From JAENWD01 sp963837165 (GTDB lineage: Bacteria > Acidobacteriota > Vicinamibacteria > Vicinamibacterales > JAENWD01), in the NCBI GenBank assembly GCA_963837165.1, contig CAWIMD010000003.1, positions 558,001 to 622,000 of the forward strand: a stretch of 64,000 bases of DNA. Direction: 5' to 3'. Position 1 is the first letter of the stretch, and every line of letters starts with the position of its first letter. The notes beneath the pieces were generated by a model that was not told the origin of the DNA, searched no databases, and worked only from the letters and a program-made list of their open reading frames with translations. Both the position numbers and the translations under genes were made by a program. Shown here one piece after another: positions 50,080-59,921 of this stretch.

Positions 50080-52677
50080 ATGATTCGATCCTGGTTCCTG
50101 GCGCTCTCCATGGCGGCGGCGGTCGCCAGCCCCGCCCTGGCGCGTGATCTCGCGCCGGCCGCGCCGGCCGCGGCGACCGAGCTGAAGGTGACGGTGCTCG
50201 ACCAGACCCAGCTGGCGCTGGTCACGGCCACGGTCACGCTGGTGGACCCGGACGGCACGCCCCACACGATGCCCGTGGACGATCACGGGCAGGCGATCTT
50301 CCAGGACCTCGCGCCCGGCGAGTACCGCCTCGAGGCGGAGGCGGACGCGTTCCAGTCGTACGACGGGCCGCTGGTGGTGAAGAAGGGCGCCAACCAGGTC
50401 ACGCTGGAGCTGCCGCTTGCGAGCCTGAACGAGGACGTCGTCGTCAGGAACGACACGAGCGACGCGCGGGGCAGCTCTTTCACGACGGAGCTCAGCCAGC
50501 AGGAGATTGCCGAGCTGCCCGATGACCCCGACGAGCTGCAGCAGGTCCTCGAGCAGATGGCGGGCCCCGGGGCGACCATGCGCGTGAACGGCTTCACCGG
50601 AGGCCGGTTGCCGCCGAAATCGCAGATTCGCTCGATCCGGTTCCGCATGAACTCGTTCGACGCCGAGTACCACGAGGGCGGCGGCTTCGGCATCGACATC
50701 GTCACCAAGCCCGGAATGAGCGGCTGGCGGGGGATGACGAACTTCGGGTTCCGCGACGAGACACTGAACGCGCGCAACGCGTTCGCACCCGCCCTGGGCC
50801 CGGAGCAGTACCGGCGGTTCGGGCTGAACGCCGACGGGCCAATCGTCAAGGGGCGGACCTCGCTGGCGGTGAATCTCGAGGACAACAGCTCCTACGACTC
50901 GCAGACGATCAACGCCACGACGCCGGACGGCCAGATCTCCGATCTCTCGAAGCAGCCGACGGATCGGCTGTTCGGGTCGGTGCGCCTGGATCATGCGCTG
51001 TCGAAGAATCAGCAGATGCTGGTGGAGTTCCAGCGCAACTACAACAAGGGCCAGAACCTCGGCGTCGGCGACTTCAACCTCCCCGACCGCGCCTATACCC
51101 GCCGTCAGTCGGACAACGCGCTCCGGTTCGCGCTGAACGGGCTGCTGGCCCCGAAGGTGGCCCACGAGCTGAAGGTGCGGTTCGAGACGACCGACCTGAC
51201 CACCTCGTCGCTCTCGTCGGATCCGGCCGTCATCGTCCTGGACGCGTTCTCGACCGGCGGCGCCGGCCAGAACACGAACCGGCGGGGCAAGACGATCGAG
51301 ATCGCGGACAACCTCGACTGGTCGCTCGGCAAGAAGCACGCGTTCCGCGCGGGGCTGCTCGGCGAAGCCGACCGGTACAACAGCGCCGACCTGTCGAACT
51401 TCAACGGCACGTTCACCTTCGGCGGTCTCGAGCGGTACACGCTCGGCCTGCCGACGACCTACACGCAGCGGATCGGCAGCGCCGATCTCCGCTACACCTA
51501 CGCGCAGTTCGGCCTGTACATCCAGGACACGTGGACTCCGTCGAAGCACCTGACTTTCAGCATGGGCCTGCGCGAGGAGCTGCAGTCGCGCCTCAGCGAC
51601 AGGGTGAACCTGGCCCCGCGACTCGGATTCACGTGGGCGGTCGGGAAATACACCGTGCGCGGCGGCTACGGCATCTTCAACGACTGGTACGAGTCGAACT
51701 ACTACGAGCAGGTGCTGCGCGTGAATGGCGTGACGCAGACCGATCTGGTGATCCGGTTCCCCGGCTACCCGGATCCGACCGGCGGCCAGATTGCCCAGCC
51801 GCTGCCGCCGAGCACGATCGTCGAGGCGCCGAACCTGAAGATGCCGTTCGATCACCAGGCATCGATCGGCATCGAGCGCACGTTCTTCCAGGGGCTGCGC
51901 GTCCAGACCACGTACCTCATGCAGCGCGGCCGCAACCAGTTCCGGGCCGTCAACGTGAACGCGCCGATCGACGGCGTGCGGCCGGACCCCGCCTTCGGCA
52001 ACGTCACCGAGCTGCAGTCCACGGGCACGACCGACCTGGACCGGCTCATGGTGCACGTCAACTACGGCATCCCGCAGAAGCACCTGTTCATGGCCGCGAA
52101 CTACCAGCTGTCACGGCTGCTGAACTACAGCGACAGCCCGTTCGCTCTGCCGGCCGACAACTACGACCTGGCAGCGGAATGGGGCCCCTCGTCGCGGGAC
52201 GCGCGGCACCGCTTCTTCGGGATGATCAACTTCCCGCTGCCGCGGAACATGCGGATGGGGGTGTTCACGCAGGCCACGTCGGCGACGCCCTACAACATCA
52301 TCACGGGCATCGACCTCAACGGCGACACGCTGATCAACGATCGGCCGGATGGGACGACCCGCAACACGGCGCGCGGCTCCGCCTCGTGGAACATGAACCT
52401 GCGCCTGAGCAAGATGGTGTCGTTCGGCCCCAGCCGCGGCGAGGAGGGGGTGCCGCAGTTCGGCGGCGGGGGGCGCCGCGGCGGCGGACGAGGAATGATG
52501 ATGATGGACGGCAGCAGCGCCCGCTACCGGATGGAGTTCTACGTGCAGGCGTTCAACGTGCTGAACCGGACCAACTTCCAGGGCTACGTGGGCAACCTGA
52601 CGTCGCCCTACTTCGGGGAGCCGACCTCGGCGGGCGCCGCCAGGCGGCTCGAGGTGGGACTCAACTTCGGGTTCTGA
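50080..52677 (+). CDS. TonB-dependent receptor with carboxypeptidase-like N-terminal domain (Oar-like)
   Basis: The 865-residue outer-membrane transporter has a signal peptide (FLALSMAAAVASPALA), a carboxypeptidase-regulatory-like domain (~30-120: LKVTVLDQTQLALVTATVTL, then APGEYRLEAEA), a plug region (~130-240: EDVVVRNDTSDAR, then FRMNSFDAEYHEGGGFGIDI) and a ~600-residue beta-barrel ending in the aromatic Phe (RRLEVGLNFGF). This is the Oar-type common in Acidobacteriota. The substrate is unknown; these receptors import peptides, siderophores or oligosaccharides. It follows the LolA-like gene by 36 bp. Confidence 0.91.
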   Translation: MIRSWFLALSMAAAVASPALARDLAPAAPAAATELKVTVLDQTQLALVTATVTLVDPDGTPHTMPVDDHGQAIFQDLAPGEYRLEAEADAFQSYDGPLVVKKGANQVTLELPLASLNEDVVVRNDTSDARGSSFTTELSQQEIAELPDDPDELQQVLEQMAGPGATMRVNGFTGGRLPPKSQIRSIRFRMNSFDAEYHEGGGFGIDIVTKPGMSGWRGMTNFGFRDETLNARNAFAPALGPEQYRRFGLNADGPIVKGRTSLAVNLEDNSSYDSQTINATTPDGQISDLSKQPTDRLFGSVRLDHALSKNQQMLVEFQRNYNKGQNLGVGDFNLPDRAYTRRQSDNALRFALNGLLAPKVAHELKVRFETTDLTTSSLSSDPAVIVLDAFSTGGAGQNTNRRGKTIEIADNLDWSLGKKHAFRAGLLGEADRYNSADLSNFNGTFTFGGLERYTLGLPTTYTQRIGSADLRYTYAQFGLYIQDTWTPSKHLTFSMGLREELQSRLSDRVNLAPRLGFTWAVGKYTVRGGYGIFNDWYESNYYEQVLRVNGVTQTDLVIRFPGYPDPTGGQIAQPLPPSTIVEAPNLKMPFDHQASIGIERTFFQGLRVQTTYLMQRGRNQFRAVNVNAPIDGVRPDPAFGNVTELQSTGTTDLDRLMVHVNYGIPQKHLFMAANYQLSRLLNYSDSPFALPADNYDLAAEWGPSSRDARHRFFGMINFPLPRNMRMGVFTQATSATPYNIITGIDLNGDTLINDRPDGTTRNTARGSASWNMNLRLSKMVSFGPSRGEEGVPQFGGGGRRGGGRGMMMMDGSSARYRMEFYVQAFNVLNRTNFQGYVGNLTSPYFGEPTSAGAARRLEVGLNFGF

Positions 52678-52692
52678 TCCGCAGAGCGGAGG

Positions 52693-52718
52693 TGGGACAG
52701 GTTGCAGCGCCTGTCCCA
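52693..52718. terminator. Hairpin terminator between the TonB receptor and OmpA lipoprotein genes
   Basis: TGGGACAGG and CCTGTCCCA form a perfect 9-bp stem around an 8-nt loop (TTGCAGCG), 16 bp after the TonB-receptor stop and 28 bp before the convergent OmpA stop. It could terminate both. No T-tract follows. Confidence 0.6.
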
Positions 52719-52746
52719 GCCCGTCCCGCTCCTGCTGCCGTCGTCG

Positions 52747-53409
52747 TTACGCGAGCACCTTGATCACGACGCGGCGGTTCTGCGCGCGGCCGTCGCGGGT
52801 CGTGTTCGGTGCCACCGGCTTCTCCTCGCCGTAGCTGATCACGTTGATCTTGTGCAGCGGGACCTGGTGCGCCTCGTAGAGGTACCGCTTCACGGCGTTG
52901 GCGCGCTCGAGCCCGAGCTCCTGGTTGTAGTCCTTGCCGCCGACGTTGTCGGTGTGGCCCTCGATCTCGATGAACACGTTCTTCGGATCGGCCTTGAGCT
53001 GGCTCACCATTTCGTCGATCTTCTGCTTGGCCTCGTCGGGCAGCACCGTCTTGCCGAACTTGAAGTTGCCTTCGTCCTCGTTCAGGACCACCTCGTAGAT
53101 CAGCTTCCTGGTGGACGCCTCGACCGCGGCGGCGTGGGCGTCAGCCTTGGCGGCGTCGGCCTTGGCCGCATCGGCTGCGGACTGGGCGTTGGTGGCGGAC
53201 GTGGAGGCCTGGTCGGCCTTCTGGTCGACCTCGGAGATCCGCGTCTCGTTCTTCTTGGTGCGTTCCTGGGTCTCTTCGAGCTGCGTCGAGAGGCCCTGGA
53301 CCTTGGTGTTTACCTGACCGACTTCGCCGCGCACGTACTTCTTCGTCGCGCACGCCGTTGACCCGACACCGAGCGCGACGAGGGGAACGATGAACAAGAA
53401 CCTACGCAT
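52747..53409 (-). CDS. OmpA-family lipoprotein, Pal-like
   Basis: The 220-residue product has a lipoprotein signal (FIVPLVALGVGSTAC, Cys20), a coiled-coil/helical spacer (~30-100: VNTKVQGLSTQLEETQERTK, AAADAAKADAAKA), and an OmpA/MotB domain (VFIEIEGHTDNVGGKDYNQEL, RANAVKRYLYEA, ISYGEEKPVAPN, NRRVVIKVL) which binds peptidoglycan diaminopimelate. The Ala/Lys heptads resemble Lpp-like coiled coils. It should link the outer membrane to the cell wall. A clear AGGAGG precedes the ATG. Confidence 0.92.
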   Translation of the reverse strand: MRRFLFIVPLVALGVGSTACATKKYVRGEVGQVNTKVQGLSTQLEETQERTKKNETRISEVDQKADQASTSATNAQSAADAAKADAAKADAHAAAVEASTRKLIYEVVLNEDEGNFKFGKTVLPDEAKQKIDEMVSQLKADPKNVFIEIEGHTDNVGGKDYNQELGLERANAVKRYLYEAHQVPLHKINVISYGEEKPVAPNTTRDGRAQNRRVVIKVLA

Positions 53410-53446
53410 GTGATCCTCCTGATCGACCCTGACCTGATGACCTGCC

Positions 53447-54394
53447 TCAGCTCGCCGACTGACTGGACCCGGCGACGTAGCCCCCGCGCGACTGCACGGA
53501 GAAGTTCTTCCGGCCGACGCGCAACTCGACGGAATGCCAGCCCGGCTTGCTGCCGGGCTCGAACGCGATGAGATACTGCTGGCGCAGCAGGTCCACCATC
53601 TGCCGCGCGACGGTGCTGGCCTCGGTCGTGGTGGTGGCGACGTAGAGCTCCCCGCCCGTCCACCGCGCCAGGTCCGCCAGATCGCCCGTCAACGCCTGAT
53701 TGCCGTCTTCGTGATTCCTCGGGTCGTCAATCGACGGCACGACCGCGAGCACGTACACCGGCAGATCGATGCTGGACGCGATGCGCGACACTTCGGCGGC
53801 GTCGAGCTTGCTCGACGTGTCGAAGCCGTCGGTCAGCACCACCAGCGCGCGCCGCTTCGTCGCGCGCGCGTCCATCGTCCGGCTGGCCGACGCAATCGCG
53901 TCGTGGATCGAGGTCATGCCCCAGGGACTGAAGCCCGTGACCGAGCCGCGGAGTCGATCCAGATCGTTCGTGAAGGGCTGCACCACGTGCAGGCCCGAAT
54001 CGAACGCGAAGATCGCGGCCTCGTCCTCGCCGCTGTGAAGCCCGCTCAGAAGGAAATAGCCGGCCTCGCGCGCCCTCGAGAAGCGCTCATCGATGTCCAT
54101 GCTCCCGCTGATGTCGAAGAGCAGCGCCAGCCCGACCGGCCCGGTGTCGTGTTCGACCGCCGTGATCGGCCGCGCCTGACCGTTGTCCATCAGCTGAAAG
54201 TCCGTGGCCGTGAGCCCCTGGACCGGCCGGCCCTTTCCATCACGGACGACGGCCCGGAGCGTCACCAGGTCGATGCCGCCGTGGAACGTGGGGGTCGACT
54301 GCGGGTCCGGCTGTTGGGCCTCGAGAACCGCCGCACCCGCCACAATCAAGCTGGCCATCAGCACCATCCGAATGAGCCGTCGACCGACAAGCAT
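53447..54394 (-). CDS. Exported VWA-domain protein (VWFA-related, acidobacterial type)
   Basis: The 315-residue product has a signal or anchor (MVLMASLIVAGAAVLEAQ), then a domain typical of the acidobacterial VWFA-related family: LRAVVRDGKGRPVQGLTATDF, an intact MIDAS (LLFDISGSMDIDERF), and ALVVLTDGFDTSSKL. The C-terminal strand pattern (PGWHSVELRVGRKNFSVQSRGGYVA) is also characteristic. It likely binds a protein partner through a bound divalent metal. The chosen start has GGAGGGG a few bp upstream; an ATG 14 codons earlier is possible but adds a non-signal head. Confidence 0.9.
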   Translation of the reverse strand: MLVGRRLIRMVLMASLIVAGAAVLEAQQPDPQSTPTFHGGIDLVTLRAVVRDGKGRPVQGLTATDFQLMDNGQARPITAVEHDTGPVGLALLFDISGSMDIDERFSRAREAGYFLLSGLHSGEDEAAIFAFDSGLHVVQPFTNDLDRLRGSVTGFSPWGMTSIHDAIASASRTMDARATKRRALVVLTDGFDTSSKLDAAEVSRIASSIDLPVYVLAVVPSIDDPRNHEDGNQALTGDLADLARWTGGELYVATTTTEASTVARQMVDLLRQQYLIAFEPGSKPGWHSVELRVGRKNFSVQSRGGYVAGSSQSAS

Positions 54395-54570
54395 CCCGCC
54401 CCTCCACTGATCAAGGTCCCTGCCAGCACGTGTCATGAGCCGATTCTCGGTTTTTCAGCGGATTTCGGTAGATCGGGGCCGGTAGGCGCCCCGCCCGCAG
54501 TAAGAAATACACCAGCCCGGCCGTGAGAGCGTAACTCTTACGCTGTCTGCCGGGCTTCGGTGGGCCGCGG

Positions 54571-54576
54571 TAAGAT
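54571..54576 (+). promoter_or_regulatory. Candidate -10 element (TAAGAT) for the AlaA-like gene
   Basis: TAAGAT ends 7 bp before the ATG at 54584, predicting transcription from the start codon. A first ATG at 54575 lies within it and is less likely to be used. Confidence 0.45.
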
Positions 54577-54583
54577 GCTGGCC

Positions 54584-55798
54584 ATGGCGTCTCCAATCAC
54601 CGCCGCCATTCCGGCGGCCGATCGCGTCGGCCGCTTCACGTACGCCATCAGGAACATCGTCCGCGAGGCCCAGGCCGTCGAGGCCGCCGGCACGAAGGTC
54701 CGGTACCTCAACATCGGGGACCCCATCCCGTTCGGCTTCAAGACGCCTCCGGACCTGGTCGAGACGGTGACCAAGGCCCTGCGGGACGGCGCCAACGGCT
54801 ACGCACCCTCGCCCGGCATCCCCCATGCGCGCGAGGCGGTCGCGCAGGAGTGGAGCGGGCGCGGCTTCCCGGTGGTCCCCGATCGCGTCTTGATCACCGC
54901 CGGGACGTCGGAGGGCATCGAGCTGGCGCTGACCGCACTGGTGAACTCCGGCGAGCGCGTCCTCGTGCCGATGCCGACCTACCCGCTCTACACGGCGGTC
55001 CTGGCCAAGATCGGCGCCGAGCCGGCGTACTACCGGACGGATCCCGCCCGGGGCTGGGAGCCGGATCTCGAGCACCTCGAGAGCCTGGTCGCGCCGACGA
55101 CGCGCGCGATCGTGCTCATCGATCCGAACAACCCGACCGGCTCGGTGGCGTCGAACGATACGCGCACGCGAATCCTCGACATCGCCGAGCGCCACGGCCT
55201 GGTGGTGCTCGCAGACGAGGTCTACGGGGACGTGGCCTACGAGGGCCCGGTCCCCCCGCTGGGCAGCCTGGCGCCCGACGGGCCGATCGTCGCCTTCTCG
55301 AGCCTCTCCAAGGCATACCTGGCGCCTGGATGGCGGACCGGCTGGCTGGCCGTCGGGCGCAGCCCGCGTCTGGACGATCTGCTGGGCGCCATGAAGAAGC
55401 TGGCCGACGGGCGGCTCTGCAGCAACGGGCCGATGCAGTACGCGGTCGCCCCGGCGCTGCTCGGCGACCGGTCGCACCAGGTATCGTTCCGCGTCGCCCT
55501 GCGCGAGCGGGCCGAGCTGACAACGAGGGCGCTCAACGGCATGCCGGGCGTGAGCTGCGTGGCGCCGCGCGCCGCCTTCTACGCGATGCCGAAGGTCGAG
55601 CTGCCGGCGGGCGTCAGCGACGAGCAGTTCGTGCTCGGCCTCCTGAAGGCGACCGGCATCCTCTGCGTGCACGGCTCGGGATTCGGCATGCGCCCCGCCG
55701 ACGGGTACTTCCGGATCGTGTTCCTGGCGGGCCCTGACGAGCTGTCGGCGATCTTCACGGACATGGCCGGCTTCACGCGCGAGTTCCTGCGCACCTGA
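54584..55798 (+). CDS. AlaA-like alanine/glutamate-pyruvate aminotransferase
   Basis: The 404-residue class I/II PLP enzyme has YLNIGDPIPFGFKTP, GTSEGIELALTALV, VLIDPNNPTGSV, VVLADEVYGDVAYEG, the PLP Lys in SSLSKAYLAPGWRTGWL, and the substrate Arg in GYFRIVFLAG. It resembles AlaA (glutamate-pyruvate aminotransferase), which interconverts alanine and 2-oxoglutarate. It has a separate, possibly leaderless promoter. It could use amino acids released by the many peptidases here. Substrate assignment is based on family resemblance only. Confidence 0.85.
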   Translation: MASPITAAIPAADRVGRFTYAIRNIVREAQAVEAAGTKVRYLNIGDPIPFGFKTPPDLVETVTKALRDGANGYAPSPGIPHAREAVAQEWSGRGFPVVPDRVLITAGTSEGIELALTALVNSGERVLVPMPTYPLYTAVLAKIGAEPAYYRTDPARGWEPDLEHLESLVAPTTRAIVLIDPNNPTGSVASNDTRTRILDIAERHGLVVLADEVYGDVAYEGPVPPLGSLAPDGPIVAFSSLSKAYLAPGWRTGWLAVGRSPRLDDLLGAMKKLADGRLCSNGPMQYAVAPALLGDRSHQVSFRVALRERAELTTRALNGMPGVSCVAPRAAFYAMPKVELPAGVSDEQFVLGLLKATGILCVHGSGFGMRPADGYFRIVFLAGPDELSAIFTDMAGFTREFLRT

Positions 55799-55919
55799 TC
55801 CGGTAGCGGCCACGCCAATCCTTCATCCTTCGCCGCTGGCGCTGGCCTCCGGCCTCCCGCCGCCGTGAGCCGCCACGCGGTGCTAGAGTGTTGGGCACCG
55901 CACTCCGGGACGAAGCGAC

Positions 55920-57161
55920 ATGTCGAGCGCGAAGACCGCGTGGCGCAGAACGCCGGGCAAGGGCCCCGGGGGTACACCGCCCCCGAGGGGACGCGTGTGG
56001 GAGTTCTTCGAGACGTACACCCGCGACCTGAAGGCGGACGACTTCCAGCGCGTCTTCACGCGGGAAGCGCCCGAAGCCTGGCAGATGTTCGCCAGGGCGA
56101 TCAAGGCCGAGGAGCTCGCCGCGCTGCCGTGGCACATCCGCGCGGCCGAGTACACGCGCCGCGCGTTCCTGGCGTTCACGCTGCGGCTGTCGCCGGCGCG
56201 GCGTGCGATCTACGGCATTGCGCTGGTGATGGCGTTCATCGGGTTGCTCAAGCTGTTCATCGGCATCGGCAGCGTCCGCGTGCCGCTGATTCCCTTCGTC
56301 GTCCGGATTCCGATTCCCTCGCCGATCTGGACCGACGGGACGCTCTGGCTGGCCGGCGGCTTCCTCGTGCTGAACCTCCTGATCCTGCTGGAGGTGGCCG
56401 ATCGGCTCGTCCTCAAGAAGGACCTCGAGGTCGCGCGTGAAATCCAACAGGCGATGCTGCCGCGCGAGCTCTACGCCGCCACGGGCATCGAGGCCTTCGG
56501 CGTGACCCGCCCGGCCAACACTGTTGGGGGCGACCTGTACGACGTGATCCGCCGCCCCGACGGGCGCATCGTCCTGGCACTGGGTGACGTGGCCGGCAAG
56601 GGCAGCCCGGCCGCGCTGCTGATGGCGCTCGTCGTGGCGATGGTGCGCGTACTGGTGGACGAGGAGCTCGAGCCCGCCGCGCTCGCCACCCGTCTGAACG
56701 TGCAGGTGAGCCGTCACGCGCCGAGCTCACGGTTCGTCACGCTCGTCCTCGGGATCTACGAACCCGACTCGGGCCGGCTGGCGTACGTCAACTGCGGCCA
56801 GAACCCGCCGATGCTCCGGCGCGCCTCGGGACGTTTCGAACGCCTGACGGAAGGCGGCATGGCGCTCGGGATGTTCGAGGGGGCGACGTACACGGCCGGC
56901 TCCCTCACGCTCGATCCGGGCGACGTGCTGCTGCTGTTCAGCGACGGCGTCACCGAGGCCGAAAACCCGTCGGGCGTCGCCTTCGACGACGTGGGCCTGG
57001 AGCTGGTCATCGGGCAGCACTGGTGGCAGGACCTCAACACGCTGGGCACCTCGGTACTCCGCGCGGTCGAGGCCCACTCCGCGGGCGCCAAGATTGCCGA
57101 CGACCTGACCGTGCTCGCCGTCCGTCGTCCCGTCCCTCTGCCGGTGCTGCAGCCGGCCTGA
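55920..57161 (+). CDS. Membrane-bound SpoIIE-type PP2C phosphatase
   Basis: The 413-residue protein has an N-terminal soluble segment (residues 1-75), two membrane helices (~98-118 and ~138-162), a short coiled region (LVLKKDLEVAREIQQAMLPREL), and a SpoIIE/PP2C domain with VGGDLYDVIRRPDGRIVLALGDVAGKG (Asp metal ligands), VNCGQNPPMLRRA, and LLLFSDGVTEAENPSG with IADDLTVLAVR. These ligands suggest an active Mn/Mg Ser/Thr phosphatase, probably acting on anti-anti-sigma or kinase partners. It could counter the Ser/Thr kinases in this region. It precedes the M1 peptidase by 46 bp. Confidence 0.9.
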   Translation: MSSAKTAWRRTPGKGPGGTPPPRGRVWEFFETYTRDLKADDFQRVFTREAPEAWQMFARAIKAEELAALPWHIRAAEYTRRAFLAFTLRLSPARRAIYGIALVMAFIGLLKLFIGIGSVRVPLIPFVVRIPIPSPIWTDGTLWLAGGFLVLNLLILLEVADRLVLKKDLEVAREIQQAMLPRELYAATGIEAFGVTRPANTVGGDLYDVIRRPDGRIVLALGDVAGKGSPAALLMALVVAMVRVLVDEELEPAALATRLNVQVSRHAPSSRFVTLVLGIYEPDSGRLAYVNCGQNPPMLRRASGRFERLTEGGMALGMFEGATYTAGSLTLDPGDVLLLFSDGVTEAENPSGVAFDDVGLELVIGQHWWQDLNTLGTSVLRAVEAHSAGAKIADDLTVLAVRRPVPLPVLQPA

Positions 57162-57207
57162 CAGCTGCGCGGGGACACGACGCGCGGCCGGCATCCCTCG
57201 CCGAACT

Positions 57208-59910
57208 GTGATGATGCGAGTCACTGACGCGCCCCGTCGAGCCGTTGCCGCGTCGATCGCGGCCGTGCTCCTCGCGGCGGGCGCGAGCGCCACCCAGGCG
57301 CCAGCGCCGCAGGCCCTGGCGGACACCGGGCCCGAGACGACCGCGGTCCTCCTCACGAAGATCGAGGGCACGCTCGTCTCGGGTTCCGCCGATCAGTTCC
57401 TGGCACTCGGTACGCTCGACCCCCAGTCGACCGAGGTTCGTGCCTTTCTGGATCGCTGGTTCGTGCCAGGGACGACAGCCGCCGTGATCAGGGAGCGGGA
57501 TCGCCAGCCGCTGGCCGACGGCGCCGTCACCCTGATCGTGGAGGTGCTCGTCCAGGCCGCATCGGCGGCCCGGCTCGCGACCTGGCGGCTCGACATCGGC
57601 CCGGCGGCGGGCGGGATCGGAATTGTCAAGGTCGGCACCCTCGGGGTCGTGGACGGGCTCTACAGGCTCGCCCTGGATGGCACGCGCCAGTTCCGGGCGC
57701 ACAACCTGGTGGTGACGGCCGAGGACTTCGAGATCCGGCTGCCGAACGGCCTCGTGTTCGTGGCGGAGGCGGGCGGCGGCCGGACCGCGGCGGTGCTCAT
57801 GGGCCGCGGCGAGATCGTCTTCCATCCCGCCCCGGACACCGAGCGCCGCCAACTGCAGCTCTATTGCGGCAGCGAGGAGATGAAGACCCCCATCGAGGCG
57901 GCGTTCATCCGCACCAGCCCGGCGGAAGCCGACTGGCGTCTGCCGGACGCGGCGCTGACCAGCGAACCGGTCGATCCCCGGGCGCTCGAGCGCGCGCAGG
58001 AGATCTTTGCCGGGGAGCAGGCGAAGTCGTTCGGCATCGACCTGGCCGACCTGAGCCGCGACTCCTGGTCGCTCATCCCGCCGCCGGGGGATTTTCTCGC
58101 CGAGGTGATGACACACCGGTACGGCACGCTCACCTATACCCACTCGGCGGGCGAGCAGGAAGACATCACGTTCTTCAACCGCGCCCATCACCGCAACATC
58201 GCGGTGTACGCGTCGGCCGCGCGGCTGGCGTCACGTGGCCGCTTCTACGACGAAGACGACGCCACCGAGTACGACGTGCAGGACTACCAGGTGGACACCT
58301 CGTTCGCGCCGGATCGCTCCTGGTTCCAGGGGCAGACGCGCCTGAGGCTGAAGATCCGCGCCTTCGCCATCAGCGCCATCACCGTACGCCTGGCCGAGGC
58401 GCTCACCGTGAGCTCGGTGACGAGCCCCGCCTACGGCCGGCTGCTCGCCCCCCGCGTGCGCGGTCAGAACAGCATCGTCGTGAACCTGCCGTCACCGGCG
58501 TCGCGCGACGACGTCCTGACCCTCACGGTCCGCTACGCCGGACGACTCGAGCCGCAGGGACTCGATCGCGAGAACGTCACAGTCGGACAGGAGGCGATCC
58601 GCCGCGCCGACACGCAGATCCTCGCACGGCCCGAGCCGAGCTACATCTACAGCAATCGAAGCGCGTGGTACGCCCAGGGCCCCGTCAGCGATTACGCGAC
58701 CGCGACAATCCGGCTGACCGTGCCGCCCGCGTTCGGCGCGGCCTGCAGCGGCGAGCCGGCCAGCGGATCGCCGGTGATGCTGAGGCCTCCCGACGGGGAC
58801 GAGAGCGCCCCGCGCCGGCTGTTCGTGTTCGTCGCGCCGTCACCCGTCCGGTATCTCGGCTGCGTCGTGTCGCGCTTCGTGGACCTGGGGTCGCACGACG
58901 TCGCCCTGCCGGCCGGCACCACGCTGGCCCGCGAGCGTGGGAGTCCCGCCCTGCCCGTCCACGTCGTCAGCCCGCCGAAAGACCGGGCCAGAGCCAGGGA
59001 CGCAGGCACCCGTGCGGGCGAAATCGCCGCCTACTACGCCTCGATCGTCCACGATGTGCCGTACCCGGCCCTGACCGTGGCGGTGGTCGAGTCGAACGTT
59101 CCCGGGGGGCACTCGCCCGGATACCTGTCGATCCTCAATCAGCCGCTGCCGACGACGCCGTTCGTCTGGCGCGACGATCCGGCGGCGTTCGACGAATATC
59201 CGGATTTCTACATCGCCCACGAGGTGGCGCATCAATGGTGGGGCCAGGCGGTCGGGTGGAAGAACTACCACGAGCAATGGCTGAGCGAGGGCTTCGCGCA
59301 GTACTTCGCGATCCTGTTCGCCCAGCACCAGCGCGGAGAGGACACGTTTGCCTCGCTCCTGCGGCAACTGACGCGCTGGACCGTGGATACCTCCGATCAG
59401 GGGCCGGTCTCCCTGGGGTACCGGCTCGGCTACCTGCAGGGCGGCGGCCGCACGTTTCGCGCGCTCGTCTACAACAAGGGCGCGCTCGTGCTGCACATGC
59501 TGCGCCGGATGCTCGGCGATGAAGTGTTCTTCCGCGGTGTCCGCCGGTTCTACGCGGCCCACCGCTACGACAAGGCGGGCACCGACGACCTGCAGCACGC
59601 CATGGAGACCGAGTCGGGACGGTCGCTGGGGCGCTACTTCGATCGCTGGATCCTGGGGCAGGATCTGCCGAGCCTCGCGGCGTCATGGGACGTCGCCGCC
59701 GACGGCCAGTCGGTCGCCGTCCGTCTCGAGCAGGCGCCGGGCCGGGTCTTCGAGTTCCCGGTCACCGTCACGTTGGACTACACGAACGGCCCATCCGAGG
59801 ACCACACCGTGGTGGTCACCGATCAAGTGACGCGCCAGACATTCCCGCTCAAGGGCCGCCTCAAGCGGATCGAGCTCAACCGCGATCACCTCACGCCACT
59901 GGCGCGCTGA
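57208..59910 (+). CDS. Exported M1-family zinc metallopeptidase
   Basis: The 900-residue protein has a signal peptide (RRAVAASIAAVLLAAGASAT), a long N-terminal portion (~40-370) with weak homology, an M1-type saddle, and the catalytic domain with HEVAHQWWG (~670) and the third ligand in WLSEGFAQYF, i.e. HExxH-x18-E. The proton donor Tyr region (YNKGALVLHML, then FFRGVRRFYAAHRYDKAG) is also present. The exopeptidase GAMEN motif is replaced by GGHSPGY, so specificity for free N-termini may be altered. Its overall length is larger than the common ~600-residue M1 enzymes. GTG is used here, ATG follows in the next two codons. Confidence 0.88.
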   Translation: MMMRVTDAPRRAVAASIAAVLLAAGASATQAPAPQALADTGPETTAVLLTKIEGTLVSGSADQFLALGTLDPQSTEVRAFLDRWFVPGTTAAVIRERDRQPLADGAVTLIVEVLVQAASAARLATWRLDIGPAAGGIGIVKVGTLGVVDGLYRLALDGTRQFRAHNLVVTAEDFEIRLPNGLVFVAEAGGGRTAAVLMGRGEIVFHPAPDTERRQLQLYCGSEEMKTPIEAAFIRTSPAEADWRLPDAALTSEPVDPRALERAQEIFAGEQAKSFGIDLADLSRDSWSLIPPPGDFLAEVMTHRYGTLTYTHSAGEQEDITFFNRAHHRNIAVYASAARLASRGRFYDEDDATEYDVQDYQVDTSFAPDRSWFQGQTRLRLKIRAFAISAITVRLAEALTVSSVTSPAYGRLLAPRVRGQNSIVVNLPSPASRDDVLTLTVRYAGRLEPQGLDRENVTVGQEAIRRADTQILARPEPSYIYSNRSAWYAQGPVSDYATATIRLTVPPAFGAACSGEPASGSPVMLRPPDGDESAPRRLFVFVAPSPVRYLGCVVSRFVDLGSHDVALPAGTTLARERGSPALPVHVVSPPKDRARARDAGTRAGEIAAYYASIVHDVPYPALTVAVVESNVPGGHSPGYLSILNQPLPTTPFVWRDDPAAFDEYPDFYIAHEVAHQWWGQAVGWKNYHEQWLSEGFAQYFAILFAQHQRGEDTFASLLRQLTRWTVDTSDQGPVSLGYRLGYLQGGGRTFRALVYNKGALVLHMLRRMLGDEVFFRGVRRFYAAHRYDKAGTDDLQHAMETESGRSLGRYFDRWILGQDLPSLAASWDVAADGQSVAVRLEQAPGRVFEFPVTVTLDYTNGPSEDHTVVVTDQVTRQTFPLKGRLKRIELNRDHLTPLAR

Positions 59911-59921
59911 CGCACGGCCTG

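Noticed and set aside
49051..52083. A ~1010-residue open frame antisense to the TonB receptor and its upstream gene
   Set aside because: It reads as Arg/His/Leu-rich low-complexity typical of GC-rich antisense frames, has no domain, and opposes two well-supported genes.
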